Positions 1-13,266 of a stretch of 64,000 nucleotides of DNA are shown piece after piece. The stretch is from Bugula neritina (lineage: Eukaryota > Bryozoa > Gymnolaemata > Cheilostomatida > Bugulidae). The notes under the pieces were generated by a model. It made no database searches and was not told the DNA's origin. It saw nothing but the letters and a program-made list of their open reading frames with translations. Numbering within the stretch: the first letter of the stretch is position 1; each line of letters begins with the position of its first letter. The stretch covers positions 12,405,741 to 12,469,740 of the forward strand of contig OZ037768.1 in NCBI GenBank assembly GCA_964035545.1, in the 5' to 3' direction. The translations under genes and the position numbers were made by a program.

Positions 1-242
1 AAAAAGTATTTTGCAAGCATAATTAATATTGCATAGGGTGGTGTCTCTATTGGAAAAAAAATGTTATGTTTTAGAAAATATTGATATGATAGCACTATTG
101 CATTAATTATATGTGTACAATATACTACAACTGTGATACAATAATTTTTTTAATCCTTTAGCAATATTAAAAAAAATATCATGGTGAATTTCTTCTTGTG
201 TTTAAATTTGTTTAGCAATTTGTTTTAGAATGCTATTTAGAA

Positions 243-592
243 ATGGCTCAAGATGAAAATTTGAAAATTGGTAGGTTTGTAATTGTGAATGAAAACAGAA
301 GCCTTCCATCGTTTGATGAATGCTCTGAATTTTATAACAGCGACAATTCGTTTTATTCCAGCGGTAAGTGTATGTTAAAGCTAGCTCTATCATACCTGAA
401 CTATTTAGATTAGCCTATGAAATGTTAACTTTATCATTTAAATACTATTAGGGTACTTGTGAAATAGATAATAATTTTATATATCTTCGTTTATTGTTTG
501 TATGGTCTGTAGATTTTGACTTTTACTCAGAAGATTCTGAGGACGATTACGATGACTGGGATGAACCTTATTGTGCCTACGACTTCAATTAA
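243..592 (+). CDS. Small acidic protein, two exons (about 66 aa)
   Basis: Two exons fit together in frame. Exon 1 (243-363) starts at ATG and ends phase 1 at a GTAAGT donor. Exon 2 (513-592) follows a TAG acceptor and ends at TAA. The first half is mixed in composition. The second half is very acidic and aromatic, with a run EDSEDDYDDWDEPYCAYDFN ending the protein. I do not recognise a family and see no signal peptide or membrane segment. A splice acceptor-like TTTTAG lies 15 bases before the ATG and the frame is open between them, so exon 1 could be internal to a longer gene that starts left of the window. The agreement of splice phase, donor, acceptor and stop is what supports it; function is unknown. 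Confidence 0.45.
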
Positions 593-2325
593 CTTGGTGA
601 GATCTTACATCATGCTTTTATTTTTTATTTTAGTTGCTTTGATAACTTCCAGCTTTAAAATTCATTATTCACAATAAGCAAACGTGCATAAAATATTATT
701 TGCCATTATAAAAACTTTGTTGGTAATAATGTATCTATGTTACTAGCTTACAATAATTATATTCATTGCTGGAATACTTTATTTCTTTGTATTATAAAAT
801 TTAAGGAGCTTTATTTAGAATTATTTAATCTTTTTAGTTGTTGCTATGAAAGTCTGTGTTCAATGCTAAGAATGTGTAAATATTCAAACTCCAGAAGAAA
901 TTTTTTTTAAAATAAACTGGTCTAAAAATTGTTGCATCTTTTCAAAAATCTGCCACTGTGGATGGTCGTAAGGTAGAAACAAATGGACAAACTGTTTAAC
1001 GTAGAAAACACGATTCATTTTTTTTTCAATCAGAAATACAATTGATGCAAAACAGTAATCATCTATCAAATTGATATCTGCTCATTTGGAGTGAAAGGTT
1101 AGACATAAAATATAATTTTTATTTCGAGTATTTTTAAGCCCATGATTGTATGTTTGTAATCGTTCAACTGCACATTTATTTGGTTAACCATCAGTGAACT
1201 ATAATTGAGATTATAGAAAAGCACTCATACGCATGATGACTCTTACAGAGGCATGACAACTAAGCACTAATTACAATTTTAGTTTTCTAATTTTACAAAT
1301 GCATGATTTTTTAAGATTTGTGCAATTATATAGGTACTATAAGTTAAAGAAGATTTCTCACCTAGACGATTATAGTCCTGCATAGGTAGCCATTAAATGA
1401 ATTAAAAAATATGTTGTGTTCTATTCAACAAATCTCACTACATTGGCTAATTGTTTCTTATATATGTTGTAGGTGCTATGAATCTCAGTTGTTCAGAAGT
1501 TTATGATAAGCTATGAACATTGTAAAGTTTCCCTGCCATTAGCATGATAATTTGTAGCCCGGTTTTGTATATATATACTGTTTATATTAGATAGCAATTG
1601 TATACTATGCAACCTGTTTCAAAATCATTAGCTTGTATTTTTATTTTCTGTTATGCGCTGTTATTTTGTTCTCTCAAATGTATATATTTATATTCCTTTA
1701 TTTAATGGATATATTGGATATATGAATATATTCCTTTGCTTGGTGCTTTGGGTACAGAGCTGCATTGTAGTTTACATATTCAATAACTGAGGATTGTTGT
1801 GTGCTTTAAAACCACTACAATTACCTAAATTTCTCTTAAACCTCCTTAGAAATATGCCAATAGCTCGATATTTGAGAATAAATTTACCACATTTATAAAA
1901 CAAGAATATAATGAGTATCTAGAAGTATACCATGTTTTAAAATTGGATTTCATGAAGTGCCACTAAAGATAAACTGAAAATAAATGAGAGGCTTATTGGA
2001 GAGTTAATTATTAGAAAGCTGCAAAAAACAAAAATAATTATTGGGGAAACAACACCTACTACAGTTATGGTTAGTGAAGGCTATAATATATGGGAAAAAA
2101 TAATTGCAGTTTATGCAGTAAACTATACTTGTGTTTATATAATCCTAAATCTCAAAATTTATCATGCATCATTACCTCTTTCATAATAATGTTTGCTAAC
2201 AATCCTCCCTTTTGAACAAATTGACGAAATGTATGTTAGAAGTCCACTGGTTTTAATAGAATTCATTACAGGGACTGTCGTGATATTATGCGTGTATAAA
2301 GCCTCCTTCTTACATGCAAATAAAG

Positions 2326-2330
<5 letters not shown>
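593..2330. other. AT-rich stretch without clear genes
   Basis: No convincing exon except the weak minus-strand candidate at 884-1077, listed separately. The sequence is AT-rich and shows no recognised transposon similarity by eye. Confidence 0.4.
884..1077 (-). CDS. Possible terminal exon, unknown protein
   Basis: On the minus strand, a CAG acceptor at 1080-1078 is followed by an open frame of about 64 codons ending in TGA at 884. The predicted peptide has normal amino-acid diversity, with Trp, Cys, His and Pro, and includes FEKMQQFLDQFILKK near its end. That is less biased than random AT-rich ORFs nearby. No family is recognised and no upstream exon was identified, so this may be a chance ORF or a transposon relic. 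Confidence 0.2.

Positions 2331-2360
<30 letters not shown>
2331..2360. repeat. (TA)n microsatellite
   Basis: About 15 uninterrupted TA units. They lie just beyond the 3' end of the minus-strand Penelope-like remnant, where such elements often abut microsatellites. Confidence 0.9.
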
Positions 2361-2361
<1 letters not shown>

Positions 2362-2363
<2 letters not shown>

Positions 2364-2950
2364 GTATTGGTACTATGTCGGATATAGTACACTTATTTAT
2401 TCATTTTATTGACTACAAATTTGTTTCACGTAATGCAAACAACGCTCATCAGGTCGTTATGCATGGTTGAGTGATTTTGTTTTGAAATTTACATTGTTTG
2501 TGTATTGCTACGCTGGGATGTCTTAACTAGCGTCTGCTAAATCCGCAAGCAAACTTTCGTTTGTGTTCACACGTACAGGAAAATACGTTACGTTTGTTGA
2601 GGGAGGACAACTCTGGTTGTTTAAATATTACGTATTTCTCATAGTAACATAGGTTGCATCTGTTGGTTAGGTTGGAGTACGATTTACAAACTTTTAAAAT
2701 GCTCCATTTAAGGCTAAATTTCGTTTTGTTTTCTTTTAAATTTCAGATGTGTCTGCTGAAGTGTGTGTTGTTGCCTTTTTTGAATGTAGAAGAAAGGCTC
2801 TATGGTTATTGAATCTCGCTTTGAAACGGGATTTGAAAGTAGTTGAACAGGGTCCTATGTATGATTGCCTGGAGATATTGTCATGCCTTGTCACAGTTGC
2901 TTGGTAGATTAGGTCTTTGTATAGGCATTTAATGGACGGTGGGAAGGTTG
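2362..2950 (-). mobile_element. Penelope-like retroelement 3' remnant (GIY-YIG endonuclease end)
   Basis: Read on the minus strand, about 2938-2756 encodes a peptide with KDLIYQATV, then SYIG, TFKSRF and NNHRAF, then a stop. This is the order of a GIY-YIG endonuclease of the Penelope-like type. Further downstream, about 2670-2560 in another frame, come CNLCYYEKY and LSSLNKR, the motif pair that normally closes that domain. The coding part is therefore broken by stops and frameshifts, and no reverse transcriptase is left. Related fragments lie at 16880-17240 and 17255-17500, and a short one at 61060-61115. Immediately 3' is a hammerhead-like motif (separate entry), as known for Penelope-like elements. 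Family assignment is from motif recognition only. Confidence 0.7.
2395..2470 (-). ncRNA. Hammerhead ribozyme (type I-like) of a Penelope-like element
   Basis: On the minus strand the invariant core is present: CTGATGAG (2452-2445) and GAAAC (2427-2423). Between them is a 4-bp stem II, GCGT paired with ACGT (first pair a G-U wobble), around a 10-nt loop. Stem III is minimal (ACA with TGT around AATT), followed by GTA, placing cleavage between 2414 and 2413. Stem I pairs GAC with GTC, then an internal loop, then CAT with ATG. Minimal stem III and a looped stem I are known for hammerheads in Penelope-like elements and animal retrozymes. Folding was by hand. Confidence 0.65.
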
Positions 2951-2962
2951 CGCAATTACAGC

Positions 2963-3075
<113 letters not shown>

Positions 3076-3734
3076 CTGTAGATAGCATTATACGAGTATT
3101 ATATACAAATTACCAGAATTATTGTTATTTGTGTATCATGAAATAGGCCAATAATGGGATGGTATGTGAGCAAAAGCAATAGCATACGAAAACATTAGTT
3201 TTACAAAATTCAATTTAAGATACCATTGTTGTATGACATCACAATCAAAATACTACCCACAACAAAAACTGCTTACATCATAATTATTATAAGTCTACAT
3301 TTCTATTGAAAGCATTATTGTCTTAATATTATGTTGAATGTTAATATGCTTATACTGCGAAAATGATATTAGAATTATTCAGAAGCTTTCGGGCCTCAAT
3401 TACCAATTTGGGTAAGTTTTACATAAAAAGTTAAATAATTTGCAAACTTGTCCAACACTATATATATGTTAGTCACTTGGGTTTAGTTGATTTTGTTCCA
3501 ATATGAATATATTCATGAATTACATGTATGTACACCCTTATATTGACTGCATCATATGAATGCTTGTCACATCCTTTTCAGCTTGGATAATTAAAGTTGC
3601 TTGCATTACTATCTGGCAATCTGGCCATATCATCTTGCCATCATTATAGCCAATCTGGCACGAATTTAAATATTGTCATTTAGGTGTTTGCATACAGTAA
3701 AATACACATCAATCTTGTGAATATAGTCCCATTA

Positions 3735-3934
3735 NNNNNNNNNNNNNNNNNNNNNNNNNNNNNNNNNNNNNNNNNNNNNNNNNNNNNNNNNNNNNNNNNN
3801 NNNNNNNNNNNNNNNNNNNNNNNNNNNNNNNNNNNNNNNNNNNNNNNNNNNNNNNNNNNNNNNNNNNNNNNNNNNNNNNNNNNNNNNNNNNNNNNNNNNN
3901 NNNNNNNNNNNNNNNNNNNNNNNNNNNNNNNNNN
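3735..3934. other. Assembly gap (200 N)
   Basis: Exactly 200 N between ATTA and GAATTT. In copy B the matching flanks are directly joined at about 24733, so the gap may hide little or no sequence. Confidence 0.98.
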
Positions 3935-6333
3935 GAATTTAGATAAAGATGAACCACGATTACAGTAGTTTTTTTTTACCTACTATTTTGCTTTGGGCAA
4001 AGTGATACAGCCAATTTAGTAAAGATCTAGGCATAAAGTTAAGATATCAGCTGATGGTGTGTTTGATATTTTGAAGTGGTATTCAAATCCAATAGAGTTC
4101 CTTCAATCAGATTGTAAAACAAATATATCTGAGTTTATACATGACAGTATTGTCACTTTTAGTATGTTGCCGAGCTAGTGAATCTGAAATAGAGGTTGAC
4201 AGTGAGGAACTATCTAATGATTACAGTGATATCAGTAGTAGTCAAATACATACACCCTCTTCTCTAGACAATGAAGACCCATCTTCGGTAAGCACACACT
4301 AAACTTAAAGGGTTAGGAGTAACTGTAGAACTACACTGCAATTACTTTCACTTTCACATTTAGTTTTAAATTGAGAAGACTTGAAGTTCCTGGTGGACTA
4401 TTTTAGAAATGGTGCTTTACTTTTTTGTTTCATCACTACTTTAAGAAACCTGTATAGCTATACAAATAGTGTTTGTTTATTATGTAACAATAAGAGTTAA
4501 AGTAGTGAGTAGTGTAGATAGTGTACTGCTTCTGCTGCAGCAAAAATTTGATGTGAATGCTGAGGTTAGGGGTTTGGGGAAATAAACATGTGATCACTTC
4601 ATTCCCAAAGCATTCAAAACTATTTGTTTCCATGACTAAGGTAACAATTTAGTGTATTCAGCGCGTCCACCTGAGAACAACCGTTGGCTGCGTATGTTGA
4701 TTAGGACTGGTAAAAGCCAGTCTACTCAGATTTACTTTCAATTGTTGCAGAATTTACTCCTAAATTATTTTGAGTTACATGTAGACACAGTGCATACTGG
4801 TGCTTGTAGAATGGAATGACACCTCTCCATGTCAGCATTGAAAACAATCAACAGGCAGTAACTAGGATGTTACTGAAAAAAGGCGCAAAGCCTGAACTCA
4901 AAAATGATGATGGACATACAGCTCTGCACCTAGCTGCTCAGCATGGTCAAGCTGCAATAGTTTTACTTCTGCTGGAGAAATATGGTGTCTCCCCTGACAG
5001 CAGGGCTAAGGTGAGAGTTATTCTGCTAAACTTGAGATAGCTCAGCAAAATTATGAACATTTTGGAGTCTGTTTGATCAATGTATGTTAGCTTCATTTTT
5101 TATGATTGAAAATTACCTACATTGTAAATGGCCATGTTAATGTTCTGCTTACTGTTGAACTACATAACCTATAAAAAGAATTGTTATATTTTCTCGAATC
5201 TAGAAACTCTCATCATAATGTTAGTAAGAGTGCTGACATCTTGTTAATTATATTCTTTATTCTAATCTCTGATGATTCATAAAGTCTACTGAACGGTTAC
5301 TAGTAATTGTGTTTACAGAATTGCTACACGCCTCTACATTATGCTGTGAAAAAAGGAGACATCGATACCGTCTGTGCTCTGATTGAATATGGCGCAAGAG
5401 TAAGCGCAGAGTCGAAAGATGGGCTCACCCCCCTACATGTTGGGGCTAGGGATGGACTCAGTGATATTGTATCGATGCTGTTGGAAAATGGTGCTAGTCC
5501 CAACTGCTATACCAAAGTAAGTCTACATTTTCCGAACAGCTAGCGATGTTACAGTTACTTTTTATGATCAACTGCCAGTGCGGCAGCATACTATCTCAAC
5601 ATTTGCTGTTTCAAGTTTCTTTATTCAAACTTCCATTACTTTTTTATTCAACAAATATCTATTTTATAAGTGATTAATAGTTGATTAGTTTTTATTTATA
5701 AATTATTTAAATCAAGGTCCTGAATCTGCGTCAAAGAGGAAGTTAACTTTTATTTTAAATCAGCTCGTAAGTAGAGAAACTACAAATATAAAAAAAGATA
5801 ACTCCAAGTTACTAAAATAATGTGACAACACAAACTGTGCCCTTAATGTTACAACTGCAACTGTTATACCAACTGATTATTATCATGAACTATGACCCTT
5901 ATCATGGAGTGGAAAACATAAAATTGAAAGCTTTTCTTATTAAATATTATTTGAGTATTGAATATTGAATATTTGATTTAGTTCTTACTGCTATGGTATA
6001 TTTTAGGACGGATTAACCCCAATGCACCTGTGCAGGCAAAAAAACCATACTCTCACAGCAGAGATTCTGTTGAAGTATGGTGCTAGTCTCCCCACAACTT
6101 CTAAAGCTGAGAGACATAGTAGTCAGGTGAATATGGTAAAATCTCTGTCAAAACATGAAGCAGAAGTAGACATTGCCCTTAGATCATCTGTTAATAAATC
6201 ATCTACAGTTTGATATTAGAATCATAACATTGTAGTATTCAATATTGCAACTTATATTGGACGTTAAACATATTTAATTGTGTGTTAATTTTGTGTTCAC
6301 ATTGACTTAGTCTGACATTTAAATTTGTGTCAG

Positions 6334-6456
6334 CAAAACATTGCTACAGCATCTTCCGGGCCATTAGTCAATGAGTTGATCAAACCATTTCTAAACTTTG
6401 TCTCACAAGCTGATTGCACATGTGAGGAAATTAGTAGTCAATCTGGCTCTGTCTAG
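6334..6456 (+). other. Conserved possible alternative terminal exon, copy A
   Basis: A CAG acceptor at 6331-6333 is followed by 40 open codons in the gene's phase 0, then TAG. The peptide starts QNIATASSGPLVNELIKPF. The same exon is preserved almost unchanged at 27157-27279 in copy B. No good donor is seen before the stop. It could end a short isoform containing only the ankyrin repeats, while the ZU5 isoform skips it. This is inference from conservation and phase. Confidence 0.35.
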
Positions 6457-7308
6457 CGTTTATCTGGATCACAGTCTATTTCTAAGTCACGAGCTGAACG
6501 TGCATCATTTTACTCGTTTTGATATAAGCGTTTTCCCAATGCATGTCAGTTCTGTTTTTGGTCAATTATTGATTTATTGAGTCAGCTAAATAGTAAATAT
6601 AACGTCAATAAAATTTACAGATGCTGGCTGAGATTAAATAGAGCTTTAAAATATTTGGAGTAACTTACTAGAAATTGGTCATGTTTCGCTAAGCATTGAG
6701 ATATACAAGTCGTTAATTTTGTGTGAATCAGTGTAATTGCCAAATGAATGATAAACTTTCAATTATTCTGTTTATTTAAGACCTTTTATAGTTACTGGCT
6801 TTTTAGTTAGGCACTCTTCACTTGATAAATTGGTCACAGCATTATGAATATTGAATTAGTATATTTGGAGTGTATTATATCAGTATTATATATATTATAA
6901 ACCCCTATTGAAGTGTCTATCTATGAAAATGTACATTTAGTGTCATTGTACAATAGCAATGCAATAATTTCTTTGTAGGTGTATGGTATGCAGAGCGTTG
7001 AGACAAAACCTCGAACAGCAAAAATCAGGCGGGCTTTACGTAGCATCGCCTCTGCTGGTAAGGATCTGATTATTAACTTACCAATTACTTTGTTTCATAC
7101 TGGCAATTATTTGCAGAATTAAATTGTTAAGAATTTTTCGAATCGAATATTACTAATTTATGGTTTTGCATAATGGTAAAACCCATAGCTAATTTTACTT
7201 TATTGTTAAAGGCCTAGTGAGTTCCAAGCAATAATTTAGCCATCAATTTATGTAAATATATATCAGTTTTTTATGAACACGCAGCGACTCACACGCAAGC
7301 ACATACAA

Positions 7309-7657
<349 letters not shown>

Positions 7658-9112
7658 CCCACACACACAAACACCCACACACACCCATACTAGTAGTTTA
7701 TTCTAATCATTTTAGGCTTCAAATGCAAGAGTGTATTTACTCTAAAAAAGAGAAAAACTGGTAAGAGGGCCCACAGCACACTTCATTCTCAGGAGGATTT
7801 ACACTCTGACAATTCAATGAAAAGTAAAAACCCTGGAGTCACTAAGTACGTTTAGTATATAATGTACCCAACTATATGTGAACCAAGTTGATCTATTTTT
7901 TCTATATATCACATAGACAAGAAATGCTATGGGCATGTTTCTCATTCTTTGGCTGTAAGTAGTTCAAAATCGGTTTATGAAAGACATTTTGTAAATTTGT
8001 TATATAAAATCAGTTTTTTTTTCTTTATTTGTAGGGAGAAGCTCAAATTGAAAAGGTAATGGTAACTAACTTGGAAGAATTGTTGCAGTTGAAACTGTTG
8101 CTAAACATTACTCAGCTCTATTGGGTTTGTTTTAATAATTACAGTGGAAGCTTTTCTATATATATAAGAAAACTGCTACTGCAATAACAAGACACACCCA
8201 CACACACAAACACGCACACACGGAACACATAAATTAACTACCAGCTACTTCATTATTAACTGCGTTGACATTGTATATGCATCTCACTTTAGATTCCGTA
8301 TCAGTTTCCTGGTGGACGCCAGAGGAGGAGTCTTCCAGGGATGCCGAGAGAAAGTGCATTTTACCATCCCACCTGGTGTGGCAACCGGACCAATGAGAAT
8401 TGTGTGCCGTCTCCTTGAGAAAGGAGTGATGCCCTCTTTTAATAACGATGAAACACTCACATCCCCCATTCTCTCTCTAGAACCTGCTTGTGCGACCTTT
8501 ATTGGGTAATTTTTATTCACACCCTTGTCATTGAGTTTAGTGGGAAAAACTGAAAATCTTTATGTTATTTTTATTATCTTTTTCATGTTTCCATTAAACC
8601 TTATTACATCTTTATTCAGCACTTGTGTTTTTTCTTTTCAGCCCTGTCATAATAGATGTTGCTGCTGGTCAAGATGAACAGGAAACCATTGTCATCGCAA
8701 GTGATGATGGTGCAACATGGCAGGAACATAAGCAGACAGTGAATGACAGCCTTTGTGGTATGTAGTATTAAATAGTAAATTTTTTAAGAACTTCTTTGAT
8801 ATCTTTTGAAGCTGATAGTAACATGCAATATGATCAGAAATGTGAAACTAGCTTATGCTTACACTTTAAATACTAGCATCATTGATATATCGTCCCTCTT
8901 TATATAAAAATATTAGGATTGTAAACTTGTATCAAAGCATAGCAAGAAAACTTTAATACATAACTAATCTGATATATGTTATGTGCTCTTTAGACGTTGA
9001 GACTTTGGACAGAATAGTAGAAAAGAATATGACGAGAATTGTTACAGCGAGGCTGCGCCGATATTTTGCTTTCGTCTCAAAAGCGAAAAGGGAAAATACT
9101 TCTGACTTCTGA

Positions 9113-11877
9113 AGTTTTAAAAGTATTATGTGAAGATTATATAGAAAACTATATAAAAGACATTATTATCATTAACTCATTAACTGCTATATATAAATAT
9201 TTATTATGTTGCATTGAAAAAGAATAAGTTCTTAGCTCTCAAACTACTTTTGTGATTTAAAATGAAGTGTGCTTCATTCAATGCTTTGGGCCTCGATACG
9301 TTGTCTAGTCATCAAGTTGTTATTTTGATTCTTATTCTCCAACATAAAGGGGAACTTCAAAACATATTTGACTACGAATTTGGCATCAAACAAACTAAAA
9401 TCTTTGGTTTTAATACTAATTTCAATTGTTTTACTAATGTTTACTTCTAAATACTTGTTGAGTGTATACTGCTTGCTCTGACATTTTACCTATATTCACC
9501 TATATTTGTCTATTTAAAGCACTTTTGTGTAATTATATACATTTTCTTGCGTAATCACACATAATCACATAGTATAATATAGAGCAGCAATAGTGTGTAA
9601 TAGTCTGTGCAATATATCTGAGGGTAAAATTATTTTCCTCATTCAATACACACCTATAAAGTTTACACCAAAACATACTTTGTTGTTGATTAATGTTTCC
9701 ACATAAATCCCTGGTGCATGTAATGTTGATAAGCATAGTCAACCACACTGATTATACATTTTACCACAAGTTAGTGAGGGATGAAAACGAATATTATAAA
9801 AACTTGCCAACTAGCCACAACGGTCATAGGGGTACAAAAGCCGTCCAAATTGTGAGAGAACTCATTGACTTAGAGTTGTGATTTTTTTCATAAAAAGGTA
9901 TTGACATAATTATTCAGCCATTGTAGTTTCAACACTTGCGGAACATACATGTAGAAAAGGCGAGTGAAAAACTGTTTTTACCTACTTTTTGCAATTTTTT
10001 TTTAGATGTAGTTAAAGCTTTATAACTGTTTACACTCAAAGGCAACAAGCCTAGATTTTACTGATATTGTTGCCATGTCTTGTCTCTACATCGCTTAACA
10101 AGTATAACAGCAAACTTTAAAATAAATTTTCTTTGAGGCACATTTATTTTCCATTTGGCCACATGAGGCACAATTGCACCCTGATCACTGTTATTAGTTT
10201 GTTTGCCCACAAAGTTCGTTGAAATGTTACTAAAGTCTATAGATATAGCCATTTTTAACCGTTTTGTAAAATATCAAAGACATCATGGTAAGACTGCAAA
10301 ACTACAAGGTGAAGCTCCCGTAATATATACATCTGGTGAGGTTAGAGATTTGCCATTTTATGCATAATACAAAACACTCTGCTGTTGCTACTAGTAGATA
10401 ATCATGATATTCACTATATATTATATCATTGAAGGAATATACATGTATTTCACTAAAATAAATTGTGGTTTGCTCATTTGCTCCGCCCTCTCCATTCCGT
10501 ACTCCAGTCACTTAAACCGAAGCCATGCGCCTTAGCTACAGTTCATAGAAAAAAGTCCATTGGAATTTTGTAGTATATGTGTAGTGGCGAGCGAAGCGTA
10601 CTAATCATACACGAACACCATAACCAATCGTGTTGAAGCACGTGACTACCCTCTGCGGAGCAGGACGCTTCCAGACAGTTTTATATAGCTAGTTAGTTCA
10701 GAGTAGTACACGAATAGAGATAGTAGGTTAAGTAGACTTGTGAGAGTATTGTGGATGTTAAATGTATTCTTTATGTTTCTTGTATGTATATAATTAAATA
10801 TAGTCTTTTATCACGTATCTTCTGTGAAGTTCTTGGAACCTTCATCTAAAGAGAACACAGTTGCACACAGGATCCACCCTAAATATTATAATTGGCAAAA
10901 TTACAACACATAATACTAAAGTTTTTTTTTGATGAAGTTTCCTCTGAAGTGAAAATAAAAAACATTTTCAGTTTATAAACAGTAATGATAATGGCGTACT
11001 GTACAACCGATTGATGTGCGTTTGATTTAGCCTTCCTCTGCTATCAGTGATGGCACAAACTGTACAGCTAAAACATGAATTTTGCTGTAGATCTGAAAGA
11101 ATATTTTTATTTATTTGTAATTATAAATAAATATAGATCAGATGGAACAAATTTGCAAAGTTGCAATATATTTGTTGTTCCCCACCCAGTGGCCAATTGT
11201 ACCCTGGTACCGGGGCACAATCGTCATGAAAATTTCATTATTCTGAAAGTTGTGAGAGAGATAGAAACAACAAACTGATACCTGTAATAGACAACAGATG
11301 CAGCATTAGGACTACAGATTATTGAACTAGTAACTTGAAAAACAGATGAATGAGAGGAAAAATTCCAAAATTCTACCCTTTGTGCCCCCCTCCCCCAGTC
11401 ACCCTTATATAATAAAATATTATGTTGGTGAATAACGTTATGGCCAGCGGAAGTATAACATCCTGTATCCCCTGCTAAACATGACGCGATAGTTTATGCC
11501 CGGGAACAGCAACTCCAAGTCATGCCTACCCCACTCATAGTCATGTCGTCTTTACATAGAACGACCCGCCAACTAATATGGATAACAAACAAATAGAGTA
11601 TAGGTCGACCAATCAGAGTCGAGCTCTTGTATATAACCAACACCTTCCTGCGCCCACGAGGGAAAGTACTACATGGGGCACAAATGAATGCCATAATACA
11701 GTTTGACCATAATACATGCAGTTGCTTGACACTGACACATGAGCGTGGCTCCAAGTAAGCATAGGAACAAGGGGGGGGGGGCATAGCACAACATGCCTGG
11801 AGACTAAGCATTGCAACAATCTCTCCCAGTGACATTCTGCACTGTTTATTACAATTTCTTATGCTCATTTCGTTATA

Positions 11878-11880
<3 letters not shown>
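9113..11880. other. Non-coding part of copy A
   Basis: This matches copy B at 29921-32280 without any conserved open frame that I can support. It contains a possible solo LTR (10574-10868) and a copy-A-specific insert at about 11480-11870. C-rich and G-rich runs near 11385-11400 and 11770-11780 also differ from copy B. Confidence 0.5.
10574..10868 (+). mobile_element. Possible solo LTR shared by both duplication copies
   Basis: The stretch begins TGTAGTGGCGAGCG. It contains a TATA-like TTTTATATAG near 10680 and a polyadenylation-like ATTAAATATA near 10792, and ends near a CACA. It also occurs at about 31374-31670 in copy B, so any insertion predates the duplication. The 3' limit and a target duplication could not be defined, so this is weak. 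Confidence 0.2.
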
Positions 11881-12341
<461 letters not shown>

Positions 12342-12984
12342 GAGTGGCTGCCCAAGTATAAAGGACAAACCCTGAGCTAGCCCACGCTGTTATTCAGCAG
12401 CTTCTTTTAATACTGTGCTCTTTTCTTTACTTGATGTGACTTTTTCATAATGTAGTTTTTCTTACTTGTATTATTCTTGCTACCTGTCACAAATATTGCA
12501 GCATACCCTGATAGCTGACACACACGCACACAGGCACATAACCCTACGTGATTAGATCATCTTAATAACCCACACGTAGTTAGTTACCCTCATAAATTTG
12601 CAACAATACATCATGTACTAGTTTCTAGCTCCGATCACTGCTTGTATTTAGTGGCTCACAATTTACTCACTGTCAACAAAGCTTATTTTAAAGAAAATTC
12701 AAGTGGGTTTGAAAATAGTTGCTAATATAAACATTTTGACCAGTAACTGCTTGCACTGTGCAGGGACTTAAAGATTCAAATACTTGATTTTAATTCCAGT
12801 TTAATGACTTTACTTTGAAATACTTTGAAAACAAATCTATTCTAACATTTAAAATATTATTATGGAAAAACAGCAAATTTGCATCAATTTTTTACAAAAC
12901 TGAGATGTTTGCTACTGAGTCCTATTATATTATATTGATCGAAGCTAGAAAAATAGTAGATTCAAACAATTTCTAAATTGGATC

Positions 12985-13145
12985 TAGAATACCATTGTTG
13001 TATGACATCATCTTTATTTGTGTACATTCTTACAGAAAGCATTATTGTCATGAAGCTATGTTGAGTGTTGATACACGTATACTGCAAGGATTATATTAGG
13101 ATTATTCAGAGACTTTTGGACTTCAATCATCAGTTAGGGTAAGGT
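12985..13145 (+). pseudogene. Relic of the ankyrin/ZU5 first exon, copy A
   Basis: About 160 bases resemble the exon 1 region at 3219-3415, sharing TACCATTGTTGTATGACATC, GCATTATTGTC and TTATTCAGA followed by a GGGTAAG donor. The start codon is replaced (AGG for ATG) and a TAG lies just before the donor, so it cannot encode the same peptide. It is an older duplicate that was already present before the large duplication, since copy B has it at 33062-33225. Confidence 0.55.
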
Positions 13146-13266
13146 TTGCATGAAATAAATACTCAATAAATTAGAAGTAATTATAGAACGAGTTTTAGTA
13201 ATTGGAAAATTTGGAACATTCACTGAAGAAAACGAAACAGCAAATGCAAGTAGCTGTTTTCCAACC

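Noticed and set aside
6398-6580. ORF of 60 codons and its copy at 27221-27403
   Set aside because: It is conserved only because it lies in the duplicated intron. It starts out of frame inside the 6334-6456 exon and shows no domain.
8284-8520. Minus-strand ORF opposite the ZU5 exon (also 28703-29097)
   Set aside because: The plus strand encodes a recognisable ZU5 domain with correct splice sites; the minus ORF is a shadow.
9533-10511. Several 60-70 codon ORFs repeated in copy B (30354-31307)
   Set aside because: Their presence in both copies follows from the duplication; frames change by indels between copies and composition is not protein-like.
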